Shown here: positions 44,958 to 54,521 of the stretch, one piece after another
Numbering within the stretch: position 1 is the first letter of the stretch
How the letters are laid out: each line of letters starts with the position of its first letter
NCBI RefSeq assembly: GCF_031760065.1
Contig: NZ_CP134500.1
Location: forward strand, 7,232,299 to 7,296,298
Length of the DNA: 64,000 nt
DNA from: Streptomyces durocortorensis
GTDB lineage: Bacteria > Actinomycetota > Actinomycetes > Streptomycetales > Streptomycetaceae
Reading direction: 5' to 3'
The notes under the pieces: generated by a model
The model's input: only the letters and a program-made list of their open reading frames with translations
What the model was told of the DNA's origin: nothing
Databases searched by the model: none
Translations under genes and position numbers: made by a program

Positions 44958-45848
44958 TTATGCAGCCAGGGCTGCGGGTGGGGTCATGATGGTCTCGTAC
45001 TCGACGGGGGTCAATCGGGCCAGGCGTCTCTGGCGTCGGCGCCGGTGGTAGGTCCGCTCGATCCAGGTGACGATCGCGATCCGCAGCTCCTGGCGGGTGG
45101 CCCAGGTGCGGCGGTCGAGGACGTTCTTCTGCAGCAGCGCGAAGAAGCTCTCCATGGCGGCGTTGTCGCCTGCGGCCCCGACGCGGCCCATCGAGCCGAC
45201 CAGGCCGTGCCGAGTGAGTACGGCAGCAACCTTCCGTGAGCGGAACTGCGAGCCGCGGTCCGAATGCACCACGCAACCGGCCACCTGGCCGCGGCGGGCG
45301 ACGGCGGACTCCAGCGCGGCCACGGCGAGGCGGGACTCCATCCGGGCGTCGATGGAGTAGCCCACGATGCGGCCCGAGTACACGTCCTTGACGGCACACA
45401 GATACAGCTTGCCCTCGCCGGTCGCGTGCTCGGTGATGTCCGTGAGCCACAACCGGTTCGGCCCGTCCGCGGTGAAGTCGCGCCGCACCAGGTCGTCATG
45501 GACCGGCGGCCCGGACTTGGCGTTCTTCCCGCGGCCCCTGCGTTTACCGAAGGCACTCCACCAGCCGTTGTCCCGGCAGATCCGCCAGGCGGTCCGCTCC
45601 GCCATCGCCTCACCGGCGGCCCGGGCCTCGTCGAGAAGGAAGCGGTGACCGAACTCGGGATCGTCGCGGTGCGCGTCGAACAGGGCGTTGGCACGGTATG
45701 CCTCGGACAGTTCGGCGTCCGTGACCGGCCGGTCCAGCCACCGGTAGTAGGGCTGGCGGGCCAGCTTGAGCACCCGGCACGTCACCGCCACCGGCACCCG
45801 GTGAGGGGCAGCGGCGGCGGCCAGCTCGCGGACGAGCGGGGACATCAT
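44958..45848 (-). CDS. IS3-family transposase OrfB (rve integrase core)
   Basis: 296 residues. HTH_21 region (FGHRFLLDEARAAGEAMAERTAWRICRDNGWW) and the rve DDE core: RLWLTDITEHATGEGKLYL (first D), CVVHSDRGSQFRSRKV (second D), DNAAMESFFALLQKNVL (E). The ATG overlaps the orfA stop (ATGA). IS3 elements make OrfAB by -1 frameshifting; the junction is at the end of orfA. Full-length and intact. Confidence 0.93.
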   Translation of the reverse strand: MMSPLVRELAAAAAPHRVPVAVTCRVLKLARQPYYRWLDRPVTDAELSEAYRANALFDAHRDDPEFGHRFLLDEARAAGEAMAERTAWRICRDNGWWSAFGKRRGRGKNAKSGPPVHDDLVRRDFTADGPNRLWLTDITEHATGEGKLYLCAVKDVYSGRIVGYSIDARMESRLAVAALESAVARRGQVAGCVVHSDRGSQFRSRKVAAVLTRHGLVGSMGRVGAAGDNAAMESFFALLQKNVLDRRTWATRQELRIAIVTWIERTYHRRRRQRRLARLTPVEYETIMTPPAALAA

Positions 45849-46138
45849 TTTGCCGGCAGGTTCGCCTGCGACAGATACGCCGCAGCCCGGCGCAGGACCT
45901 CGTTCTCCTGCTCCAGCAGCCGGATGCGCTTGCGGGCCTCGCGCAGCTCGGCGGACTCACCCGACGCTGTCGCGGGCCTGGCGCCCTCGTCGGTGTCCGC
46001 ACGGCGCAGCCACTTTGACAGCGTGATCGGGTGGACGCCGAAGTCGGCGGCGATCTGTTCCAGCGTGACGCCGGGCTCACGGTTGCGCGCGACCCGCACG
46101 ACGTCCTCGCGGAACTCCCTCGGATACGGCTTGGGCAC
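45845..46138 (-). CDS. IS3-family transposase OrfA
   Basis: 97 residues. HTH_Tnp_1 (PYPREFREDVVRVARNREPGVTLEQIAADFGVHPITLSKWL) and a leucine-zipper C-terminus (ELREARKRIRLLEQENEVLRRAAAYL). Binds the IS ends with OrfB. Confidence 0.92.
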   Translation of the reverse strand: MPKPYPREFREDVVRVARNREPGVTLEQIAADFGVHPITLSKWLRRADTDEGARPATASGESAELREARKRIRLLEQENEVLRRAAAYLSQANLPAK

Positions 46139-46238
46139 TGCAACATCCTTCCAGGCCGCTTCTCAGCAAGCCAGGTCAGGTGTCACTCATCCGTGCAGCA
46201 GTCCCCTTGCTCTCCTCAGGAGGGTGGCGGGGTGGTGC

Positions 46239-47461
46239 TCAGCGCGCCAGGTCGTCCAGGAAACCGGAGGCGACTGTCTCCTCCAGCACGGCTGTCCCGT
46301 GCTCTGTCATGGCTGTGGTCAGCGCCGGGTCCCAAGGCACCGGAGTAAGCCGCCCTATCGAGGGACCTCGCGGGGTGAGGCTCAGGGCATCGAGGTAGTG
46401 CGTCGCTGCCATCCGCCAGGGAGTTGCCGATGTCTTATCCATGACGTGGGCGGCGATGCGGATTCCTTCGCCGTCGAAGTCGCCGTGGTAGTGCAAGGTG
46501 GCTCCTTTCTCGGCGAGAAGTCGCAGGAGATGGATCGCTGCGCTGTTGGGCCAACCCGAGGTGCATACCAGGGCGGGGCAGCGTCTGCCGAAACGCTTGA
46601 GTGCCATGGCCATGATGCTGGGGTTCTCGGTGATGTGGACGGGTCCGGCAGGAAGGCCGAAGTCTTCGGGTGTGCGCAGTTGGGCCAGGGTGAGAGAGGT
46701 CGCGTGGCCAGCTTCGGTGGAGAGAGCCGTGAGTCGGCTCAGGAGCCCGGAGCCGGTGGGGCGGAGGCCTGCGGCCAGGACGGTGGTGGAGAGTCCGTCG
46801 TCGGCGACGCCGGCGCGGGTCCACAGGGCGCGGCGTTGTTGTGCGCTTTCGGGCGGGTCTTGGTCGTAGAGGGTGGCGAGGGCGCGCAGGGTGAGGGTGG
46901 ACAGTCGGGTGCCGTCGTCGAGGGCGTGGGAGTTGCCGTGGAGGAGGCGGGCGGCGAAGTGGGGAAGTGGTTCGCCGCTGGCGGGGAGTGCGCACAGGAC
47001 GGTCAGTGCTGAGGTGAGCAGGTCGCGGGTGCGGGTGGTGGAGTTGTCTATGAGGCCGGTGGTGCGGCAGTGAGCGGTCCATGCGAGCAGGGCGGGTTGT
47101 GCGTGGATTGTGGGGTGGTTGTCGAGCCATTTCCACAGGGCGGCTCGTTCGTTGTTGCGGCGGTGGCGGTCGCCGGCGCGATCGTGGAGGGGGCCAATGA
47201 TGTGGGTGAGGATCTCGGTCAGGTGAGAGGGCTGGTTACGGCGAGGGCTGCTTGGAGGTGGGTGAGTGTGAGGGTGGGGTGGGTGTCGGGGAGGCGGTCC
47301 CAGCCCATGAGGTCGGCGAGGGCTTCGCATTGTTCGTCGCCGAGGGGTCCGAGGCGTACGCGGGCGACGGGGCGGCCGGAGGATAGGCGGTTGTGGATGG
47401 TTTGCCACACGGGGCGCAGGGCGGGTCGGTTCAGTCGGGCGGCTGGGGTTGGTGTGGTCAT
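46239..47461 (-). pseudogene. jetD: JetD-like (TIGR02679) Wadjet nuclease subunit, frameshifted
   Basis: ATG 47461 overlaps the jetC stop (ATGA). The N-terminus (LNRPALRPVWQTIHNRLSSG, RVRLGPLGDEQCEALADLM, LTHLQAALAV) is in one frame; at about 47230 a two-base CT excess (CCCTCTCACC) shifts it. The rest (ERAALWKWLDNHPTIHAQPALLAW, LDDGTRLSTLTLRALATLYDQ, the Toprim-like LHYHGDFDGEGIRIAA) is in a second frame to 46239. JetD is the Toprim endonuclease of Wadjet that cuts plasmid DNA. Repaired length about 407 residues, normal. As it stands it is broken. Confidence 0.88.
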
Positions 47462-48348
47462 GCTGAGGTCTCGGGAGTGTCGTCGGGGTGGATTCCGGTG
47501 CCGTTCCATACGAGCGGGCGCTGGTGACGGCATCGTCGCCGTCGGCTCCGGTGATGAGTTGGTGGATGGCGATGCCGGGGAGTTCCCGGTAGGTGCACCA
47601 TTCGTGGTCCGAGGTGAGCATGAGGTCGAGGTCGAGGGCGCTGAGGAGGGTGAAGGCCTGGCCGCGGTTGGTGGTGTCGACGCCGACGAATACTTCGTCG
47701 AGGAGGATCAGGCGCGGGGCGTGTGGGACGGCTTCATGGTGGGCGGCGACTGCGGCGAAGAGAGGCAGGTGTAGGGCGATTGCCTTTTCTCCGCCGGAGA
47801 GGGCTCCATGGAGTTTCTTGGTGAGTAGTTGCCAGTCGGTGCCGCCTGTGCGGTCGAGTTTGACGACGAACTGGTGCCAGGCGGTGTAGTCAAGGACCTC
47901 GGAGAGTTGTTCTTCCCAGGTGGCTGCGGTGTTCTTGGCTTTGGCTTCTTCGATGCGGCCGCGGAAGAAGGTGTGGAGGGCTTCGCGGTCTTCGTCGGTG
48001 ATGCGGTCGGGGTCTTTGAGGAGGAGTTCGCGGGCTGCTTTGGTGCCGGGTGGTAGGTCGTACGGCAACGTTGGATGCGGTGCGGACGCGTTTGAGGTGG
48101 CCGTTCGTCTTGTCGACGAGTTCGTTGGCCTGGCGGATGCGGGCGGCGAGGTGGCGGCGGGTGTCGCCGGTGAGGGTCTGGTCGAAGAGACGACGTTCGG
48201 CGGTGGTGATGTCTTGGCGGCTGCTGTCGCGTTCGGCGGTGAGTGTGTCGAGCAGGCCGGTGGCGCCGACGCGCAGGCCGTCCATGGAGGCGGTGAAGAT
48301 GTGGGCGTCGTCGTCTGCTTGCAGGTCGAGGTCGGCTCAACGGCCTAG

Positions 48349-50010
48349 GGCCTGTCTGACAATTCCAGTCTGATCAGCGAGATTCGGCTGAGCTGGCAAT
48401 CTGGAGGTGCGCCGAGCGGCCGGGGACTGGGCAGTGGCTACGAACGGCGGGCCAGCAGATGGGCGTCGAGGAAGCCCCGATCAGAGGCTGGATCGTGGAG
48501 CAGCCGGGCGAAGGGGTTGAGCCCAGCATCGCCCAGCAGTTCGGCGAGGCGATCCACCGGCCAGCTGTAGGCGGGCGCCACCTTGTGGTCGAACCGGACC
48601 GGTTCTTGTCCGTCGGTCCCGAAGAAGGAGACCAGGAGCAGACCGTCCGGCGCCAGGACGCGCACCAGTTCGGTGAGCAGCTCCGGTAGTTCTCCAGGAG
48701 GGGTGTGGATCATTGAGTAGTGGGCCAGCACGCCGCCGAGCGCGGCGTCCTCGATCGGCAGGGATTCCATCCGCGCCTCTTGGAAGCGCAGCGCCGGATG
48801 GGCCTGCCGGGCGTGGTCGACCATGCCGGGGGCAAGGTCGAGTCCGAAGGCGTCCAGGCCGAGTTCGTGCAGCATGGCTGTCAGATGTCCGGGCCCGCAC
48901 CCGACGTCCGCTGCCCGCGGGTTGCCCGTCGCGCGCACCAGTTCGGCGAAGGTGCCGATCATGGCCCGGGAGAAAGGTTGTGTCTCCAGCCGGTTTGCGA
49001 ACAGCGATGCGTACAGCTCAACGACACCGTCGTAGGCCGTCCTGGTCTCGTCCTGATGATTCACCACGGGCAGGACTCTATAGCCGGTCTGATAATTGAT
49101 CTTGTGGCAGGTCGAGGTGAGCTGACGGACGCGGCATGGAGGCGGATAGAGCCCCTTTTGCCTCATGTGGGCGGACGGGGCCGTCCGTGGCGTGATCACC
49201 GGCAGGTGGTCAACGGGGTGCTGTGGCGGCTGCGGACCGGGGCTCCGTGGCGGGATCTTCCCGACCGGTTCGGGCCGTGGCAGACCGTCTACGAGCGGTT
49301 CGCCCGCTGGGAGGCGGACGGCACCTGGGCACGGTTGCTGGAGCATGTTCAGGTCCGCGATGACGCGGTGGGCCGGGTGGAATGGACGGTCTCCGTCGAC
49401 TCCACCATCAACCGAGCCCACCAGCACGCAGTGGGCGCCCGCAAAAAGGGGATGCGAACGGGGACGAACTGGAAGATCCGGGCGGCTCGCAAGCGTGCCA
49501 GGCCCTCGGCCGCTCCCGAGGCGGACTGACCACCAAAGTCCATCTCGCCGTCGATGGCCGGGGCCTGCCCCTGTCGATTGTGTTCACGCCCGGCAACGTC
49601 AACGACGCTACGGCGTTCGGCCAGGTCCTCGACGGCATCCGCGCCCCGCGCCTCGGCACGGGCCGCCCGCGCACGACACCGGATCGTGTGCTGGGTGACA
49701 AGGCGTATTCCAGCAGGTCCATCCGTCATCTGCTGAGGCGCCGGGGCATCGCTGCCACGATCCCCGAGCGCCGCGACCAGGCGGCGAACCGCCGCCGACG
49801 CGGAGCCCTCGGCGGCCGGCCGCCGGCCTTCGACAAGGTCACCTATCGCGACCGCAACGTCGTCGAACGATGCTTCGCCCGCCTCAAGCAGTTCCGCGCG
49901 ATCGCGACCCGGTTCGACAAGCTCGGCGACCGCTACCGTGCCGGAGTTGTCCTGGCTTCCTTGATCCTCTGGCTCCGCGAGTCCACGGGTGATCATTTGT
50001 CAGACAGGCC
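48349..50010. mobile_element. IS5-family unit carrying a methyltransferase, inserted in jetC
   Basis: Outer ends GGCCTGTCTGACAA (48349-48362) and its exact complement (49997-50010) are flanked by direct CTAG copies (48345-48348 and 50011-50014). Removing the unit and one CTAG restores the jetC frame across the junction (EARQHLGR). Inside are a plus-strand IS5 transposase with its own left repeat at 49078-49101 (18 of 24 match to the right end), and, outside that repeat, a minus-strand methyltransferase gene. So a cargo gene moved together with the IS. Confidence 0.85.
48438..49067 (-). CDS. SAM-dependent methyltransferase, cargo of the IS5 unit
   Basis: About 209 residues from GTG 49067 (or 49064): NHQDETRTAYDGVVELYASLF, motif I (PRAADVGCGPGHLTAMLHELG), strand 2 (FGLDLAPGMVDHARQAHP), motif II region (LPIEDAALGGVLAHYSMIH), ELLTELVRVLAPDGLLLVSFF and a C-terminus LARLLHDP-like (FARLLHDPASDRGFLDAHLLARR). 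Class I small-molecule methyltransferase, complete in length (Methyltransf_11/25). Substrate unknown. It starts 11 bp outside the transposase repeat. Confidence 0.85.
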   Translation of the reverse strand: MVNHQDETRTAYDGVVELYASLFANRLETQPFSRAMIGTFAELVRATGNPRAADVGCGPGHLTAMLHELGLDAFGLDLAPGMVDHARQAHPALRFQEARMESLPIEDAALGGVLAHYSMIHTPPGELPELLTELVRVLAPDGLLLVSFFGTDGQEPVRFDHKVAPAYSWPVDRLAELLGDAGLNPFARLLHDPASDRGFLDAHLLARRS

Positions 50011-50014
50011 CTAG
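49104..50014 (+). CDS. IS5-family (IS427-type) transposase in two frames
   Basis: ORF A from GTG 49104: VAGRGELTDAAWRRIEPLLPHV to VSVDSTINRAHQHAVGARKKG (first D). The run AAAAAGGGG near 49443 is the expected frameshift site. ORF B: CQALGRSRGGLTTKVHLAVDG, VLGDKAYSSRSIRHLLRRRG (second D), RNVVERCFARLKQFRA (E). The ORF B stop TAG is formed by the CTAG target copy at 50011-50014. Both halves are intact. Confidence 0.85.
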
Positions 50015-51429
50015 ATGTTGGCGGGCTTCGTGGATGGCTTCGGAGAGCCGGTTGAGGGCGTCGCTGAGGTTGCGGGGTTCGTGGGGCAGGTTGGGCCAGC
50101 GTGCGGCGGTGGTGCGGGCTGCTTCCAGGGTGGCGCGGGCGCCGTCGTGGGCGGTGAGTTGGAGGGTCAGGTCGGCGTCGTCGGTGAGGCCTGTCAAGCA
50201 GAGGTGTCGGAGGCGGTGGGCTGCCCTGTCCCGTATGCGGGCGGCTTCGTCCCGGTCTTTGGTGTCCTGGGCCACTGTGGCTTCCAGGGTGGCCATGCGG
50301 CGCTCGAGGCTGCGGAGCTGGGTGTCGGTGGTGGTGACGTGGTTTCGGCAAGTGTTGCGCTCGGTGCGCAGGACGCTGATGCGGGTGGCTACGTGGCGGA
50401 AGTCTTCGCCGGTGGTGCTTTCGACGGCTTGCAGGGTTGCGGCGAGGAAAGGGCTTCGGCTTCAGCCTGGGTGGCCTGTTCTTCTTGTTCGTGGGCGGCT
50501 TCGCGGGAGCGTTCGGCTTGGGCGTGGGCGTGGGCGGTGGTGGACCGGCCCTGGGCGCTGGTGAAGGTCATGAGGGCATCTGCCCAGAGGCTGGCTGTTT
50601 CCTGGAAGGTGTTGAGGGCGGTGGTCAGGTCGGTCAGCAGTTGTCGGTCGGTGGGCAGGCTGTGCTGGGCGGACAGCGTGCTCAGGGTGCGCATGGCCCG
50701 GGTGACGTCGGCTTCGCGGTCCTCGAGGTGGGAGGCGGCGGCCTGAACGGCGTCGTTGCGGGAGCCGAGTCCTTCTTCTGCTCGGTCCCATGCCCGGAGT
50801 GTGGTCTCCAGGTCGGTGCGTGGTGGGGGGGCGAGGTCGGCGTCGAGGCGGGTGCGGCGGTCCGCCAGGGCGCGGATGTCGGTGTCGAGGGCGGCGATGA
50901 CGGTGTGGACGTGGGTGAGCTGCTCGGTGAGGTGGGCGATGTGGCGTTGGCGGGCTCGGTGGCGGGCGAGGGCTCCGATGTAGGCCGGTTCGGGTTTGTT
51001 CCAGGTGCCGGTGGCGGCGGCCAGGCGCCAGCTGCCGTCGGCGCCGATGGCAGCTGGGTGGTCGGTGGGCAGGCGGGTGCCGTAGGCGATGCCGGCGAGA
51101 AGCTGGGTCACCCGTTGTTCGGGAACCGGGATGTCGGGTTCGGGGCGCAGGACGTGCAGCAGGGAGGAGCCGTGGGCTGGGTGGGTGAAGGTGGCTTCGG
51201 CGAGGGTGTCGTGGCCGGGGAGGTTGAGTTCGCCGTGGGGTGTGATCCAGGCGTCGAGGAGGCCTGCGGCCTGCAGGGCCGCTTCGACGCCTGCCTGGAC
51301 GGTGGTGGGGGTGTCCTCGGTGAAGGTGATCAGCTGCCACAGGGGGGCGCCGGGCAGGGTGGTGCGGTCGGTCGTGCGGGTGGCTGGGGTCGGTGGTGGC
51401 AGGTCGGCTTGCTGGCGCAGCTGTTCGAT

Positions 51430-51483
51430 GCGGTCGGTGCGGTCGGTGCGGTCGGTGCGGTCGGTGCGGTCGGTGCGGTCGGC
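51430..51483. repeat. Nine-base tandem repeat in jetC (six units)
   Basis: Six perfect or near-perfect GCGGTCGGT units encode (Thr-Asp-Arg)n on the minus strand, inside the JetC coiled-coil region. In-frame length change by slippage would alter the coiled coil without breaking the frame. Confidence 0.85.
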
Positions 51484-53216
51484 CAGAGCGTTGTCGCGCT
51501 GGGCGCGGGCCTGGGTGTCGTGGGTAGTGATGTCCTGATCGGCGGTGCGCAGCGCGGGTTCGACCAGGGCGAGGATGTCGCTTTCCGAGGCGGCGCGGGA
51601 GGCGAGGTTGTCGAGGTCCGTGATGCGCAGCTCGCGGCAGTTGGTGGCCCATTCGAGCAGGAGGGATGTGTGGTGCTGCAGTGCGTCGGTGTAGGCGTTG
51701 GCTACTTGGTCGCGTCGGCTGATTGCCTCGCTCAGTCGGCTGCGGGCGCCGTCCAGGTCGCTCTCGGCGCGGGTGCGGTCGCGTACGGCGTGTTGGTGGG
51801 TGTTGATTGCTGAGTCGACCTGGTTGATCTGGTCGCGGCGTGCGGTCGTGGCGCCCCGCAGCAGGGAGCGGATCCGGTCGGGGGCGGTGGCCGGGTCGAC
51901 GGGGGTGGTGAAGGCGGTCTGGGCTTCGAGGCAGGCGGATTCCATGCCGGTTCGGCGTGCTGCTTGCTGGGGGTCGTCGAGGACGGCGCGCACGTGGTCG
52001 GCATGTTGGTCGGCCTGGTCGGCAGCGCTGGCTGCCTGCTGGGTATCAGTGGCGGCGGTGTTCTGCTTCGTGGTGGCGTTCTGACGCGAGGTGCGGGCGG
52101 TTGCCTGGGCTTCTTCGGTACGGCGGCGCAGCCGGTCGAGCTCTTTGCCTTCTTGTAGTCGTCGCTGTCGATCAGGCCTTCGACGGCGCCTTCGAGTTCC
52201 TGTTCGCGTTGGCGGAGCTCGTTGAGGCGTTCGGTGCCTTCGGTGTGTCCGGTGGTGGCCTGGTGGAGGTTGTCGGCGCTCTCGCGGGCAGTGCGGGTGT
52301 AGTTGTCCATGTCGGTGGTGGCCGAGATGAGCGTGGCTGCGGCGGCGCGCAGGACGCGTTGGGTGTAGCCGCGCTGCTGGGTGGCGATCTGGGTGGCGGC
52401 GGTGACCTCTTCGTCGAGTTGTTTGAGCTGCTCGCGCTGCCGGTCCAGGCGTTCAAAGCCCTCGGCGAGTTCGGTGATCTCGCCGTGGCCGAGCGGGGGC
52501 AGGGCGCGGGAGAGAAGGGCGGAGAGCAGAGAGGGGTCGAGGCGTTCGGAGAGTTTGGGCTGGCGTAGTTGCAGCAGGGCTGTGATCAGTGCCTCGTAGC
52601 GCTGTTCGGTCATGCCGTCGAAGAGGGTTTGGCGGACCGTGGTGCGGTAGTCAGCCGCGGAGGCGTGCATTTCGCCTTGGCCGTGGAGGGCGTCGGTGAG
52701 TGCTTGGCGGGTGGGGGGGGGGCTGGCCCGATTCGTTGACCAGGGACAGTCCGGTATGCGCGTCGATGCGCTGGCTGGTGGTGAAGTAGTCGGGACGGAC
52801 GGTGCTGGTGTGGACGCTGGCCTGCAGTCGTGCTCCGCAGGTGAACCACTTCAGTTCCCCTGTGTCCGGGTGGGGTTTGGCGAACTCCATCCACACGTAG
52901 CCGACGCGGGTCTTGCCCTGGGTGCCCTCCCCCATCAGGTTCCAGTGCATGGTGCGCTCGGAGCCGCCGAAGGTGGACAGCCGGTTGGGTCGCAGGTTGG
53001 CGTCGAAGAGGAACGGCAGCAGCAGCTCGAGGGCCTTGGACTTGCCCGTGCCGTTCTGGCCGCGTAGCAGGAGTCGTCCGTTGTGGAAGGTGAAGGTCTC
53101 GTCGTAGTAGCGCCAGATGTTGAGGATGCCTGCACGCTGAGGCCGCCAGCGGCCTGGTGGGGAGTGAGGCTGTGGCTGTGTCTGGTGGCTGTTGGTGAGC
53201 GGAAGCTGGGTGACGG

Positions 53217-54521
53217 CTACCACAGGGCTTCTTCCTCGAAGGTGTTGTCACTGGCAGAGCGGGTGGCAGGGGCGTTCGTGGCCGCGGGTGGGGTGGTGGT
53301 GACGCGGTAGCGCCAGGCGGCGGGGCTGGCCAGGGTTCGGCCGGCGGACCGGTGAATGAGGTGGAAGTCGGCCAGGACCGTGCAGGCATCGTCCGCCAGC
53401 CGCCCGGCTCCTTCGGTGGACTGATAGGCCTTGGCCCATTGGGGAAAGCGGCGCAGCAGGTCAGAGGCGGCGGACGATAGCTGTTCGGGGGTGGTGCCGC
53501 CCGCTGGGCCGGTGACCTCCTCGAGGAGGAGGAGAGCGGCGATGCGGGCGGTGGAGGAGTCATCGGGGAACGTGGTGTTGGTGGCGAGAGCGTCGGGGTC
53601 GATCAGGAGGAGCCCTTCGGCACGCTCTTCCAAAGCGAAGCCGGCCTGTTCCGCGGCCCGGCGCAGGATCTGACGGCCGGTGGGCGAGGCAAGGTAGGCC
53701 TCCTCGTCGTCGCTGAGGTCATCTCGGTAGAGGACGGGGTCGTCAAAGAGGCGGCGCAGGATGGAGTGGCGCAGCCACAGGTTGCGCTGGGTGTCGGAAA
53801 CTGGGGCCTGTTCGGCGCCTGTGGTGGTGTGGGTGGGTGCTTCGCCGTATCGGCGCTCGCGTACCAGGCTGTGCAGCAGGTCATCGAAGCGGTCGGTGAT
53901 CTGGTCCGGCGCCGGAGCGAGGCTGGAGGGGCCGATGGGCGCTGCGGGAAGGCGCATCAGCAGGGTTGCATCGACGCGGTAGAGGACCTTGGCCTGCTCC
54001 GAGTCGACGAAGGTTTCCGTGGTGCCGTCGAGGACTTGGAGGGCGCCGTAGGACTCGAGGAGGCGCAGTACGTCGACGAACGCCATGCGTTCGGTACGGC
54101 TGGTGGTGTCGAAGGGCGGCAGTGCGGGGTCGGCGGCTATTGCCTGGACGACTCGGCCGGCGAGGAGACCGATGGTCGTCACGGGGATGGCGAGAAGTTC
54201 GGCTGCGGTCACGCACAGGAGGATGTAGCGGCGGCGGTCGAAGGGGGCGCGGCCGGAGCGCAGTCTGCGGGCGGGGCGGGATGAGTCCAGGGTGTGGCGG
54301 ATTTTGAGGAGCCGGGCGTAGCCGCGTCGGGATTCGACGACGAGGCTCCAGCCGCAGGTGTAGTCGAACCACTTGGTCAGCGGTTCCTGGCGTCGCCGGA
54401 TGATGTCGAAGATGGCGGCGTCGCTGCGCTCGGTGATCAGTGGCTTGGCCAGGAGCAGCCGGATGGCGCGGGCGATGTCTTCCCGTTCGGCGGCGACGAG
54501 CTGGTTGGCAAGCGTGCTCAT
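53217..54521 (-). CDS. jetB: JetB-like (TIGR02678) Wadjet subunit
   Basis: 434 residues from ATG 54521, which overlaps the jetA stop. MSTLANQLVAAEREDIARAIRLLLAKPLI, RREPLTKWFDYTCGW-type motif (RRQEPLTKWFDYTCGWSLVVESRRGYARL), and ERMAFVDVLRLLESYGALQVLDG are TIGR02678 signatures. MukE-like kleisin-associated subunit; binds JetA and the SMC JetC. The frame is intact. The stop lies 6 bp inside jetC. Confidence 0.9.
   Translation of the reverse strand: MSTLANQLVAAEREDIARAIRLLLAKPLITERSDAAIFDIIRRRQEPLTKWFDYTCGWSLVVESRRGYARLLKIRHTLDSSRPARRLRSGRAPFDRRRYILLCVTAAELLAIPVTTIGLLAGRVVQAIAADPALPPFDTTSRTERMAFVDVLRLLESYGALQVLDGTTETFVDSEQAKVLYRVDATLLMRLPAAPIGPSSLAPAPDQITDRFDDLLHSLVRERRYGEAPTHTTTGAEQAPVSDTQRNLWLRHSILRRLFDDPVLYRDDLSDDEEAYLASPTGRQILRRAAEQAGFALEERAEGLLLIDPDALATNTTFPDDSSTARIAALLLLEEVTGPAGGTTPEQLSSAASDLLRRFPQWAKAYQSTEGAGRLADDACTVLADFHLIHRSAGRTLASPAAWRYRVTTTPPAATNAPATRSASDNTFEEEALW

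Larger units (their letters stand above)
44948..46175 (-). mobile_element. IS3-family insertion sequence
   Basis: A two-gene IS (orfA 45845-46138, orfB 44958-45848) on the minus strand. Ends are approximate: TGACA at about 44948 and the complement near 46175-46178; the inverted repeat is only weak beyond that. It lies between the DUF6879 gene and the end of jetD and probably removed the 3' end of the former. Confidence 0.75.
47458..53223 (-). pseudogene. jetC: JetC-like (TIGR02680) SMC subunit of Wadjet, multiply broken and IS-interrupted
   Basis: GTG 53223 overlaps jetB. P-loop LLRGQNGTGKSKALELLLPF, long coiled coils, and at the other end KLHGALSGGEKAIALHLPLF and LILLDEVFVGVDTTNRGQ (signature, Walker B, D-loop). 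Lesions seen: a ten-G run (52713-52722), frame loss near 52150, near 50450, an IS unit (48349-50010), a TGA close to the insertion point (HLGR*ADLDLQ), a short out-of-frame deletion near 48060 (NVAV-DLPPG), and one base lost near 47530. JetC is the SMC motor of Wadjet, an anti-plasmid system. The number of independent lesions means a real pseudogene even if some are sequence errors. Confidence 0.92.

Noticed and set aside
51430..51483. Iterons or CRISPR-like repeat.
   Set aside because: It is a nine-base tandem inside jetC that stays in frame.
50437..51813. Large Gly/Val-rich plus-strand frame opposite jetC.
   Set aside because: It is the antisense shadow of the jetC coiled coil; Gly/Val/Ala-rich composition and no recognisable domain.
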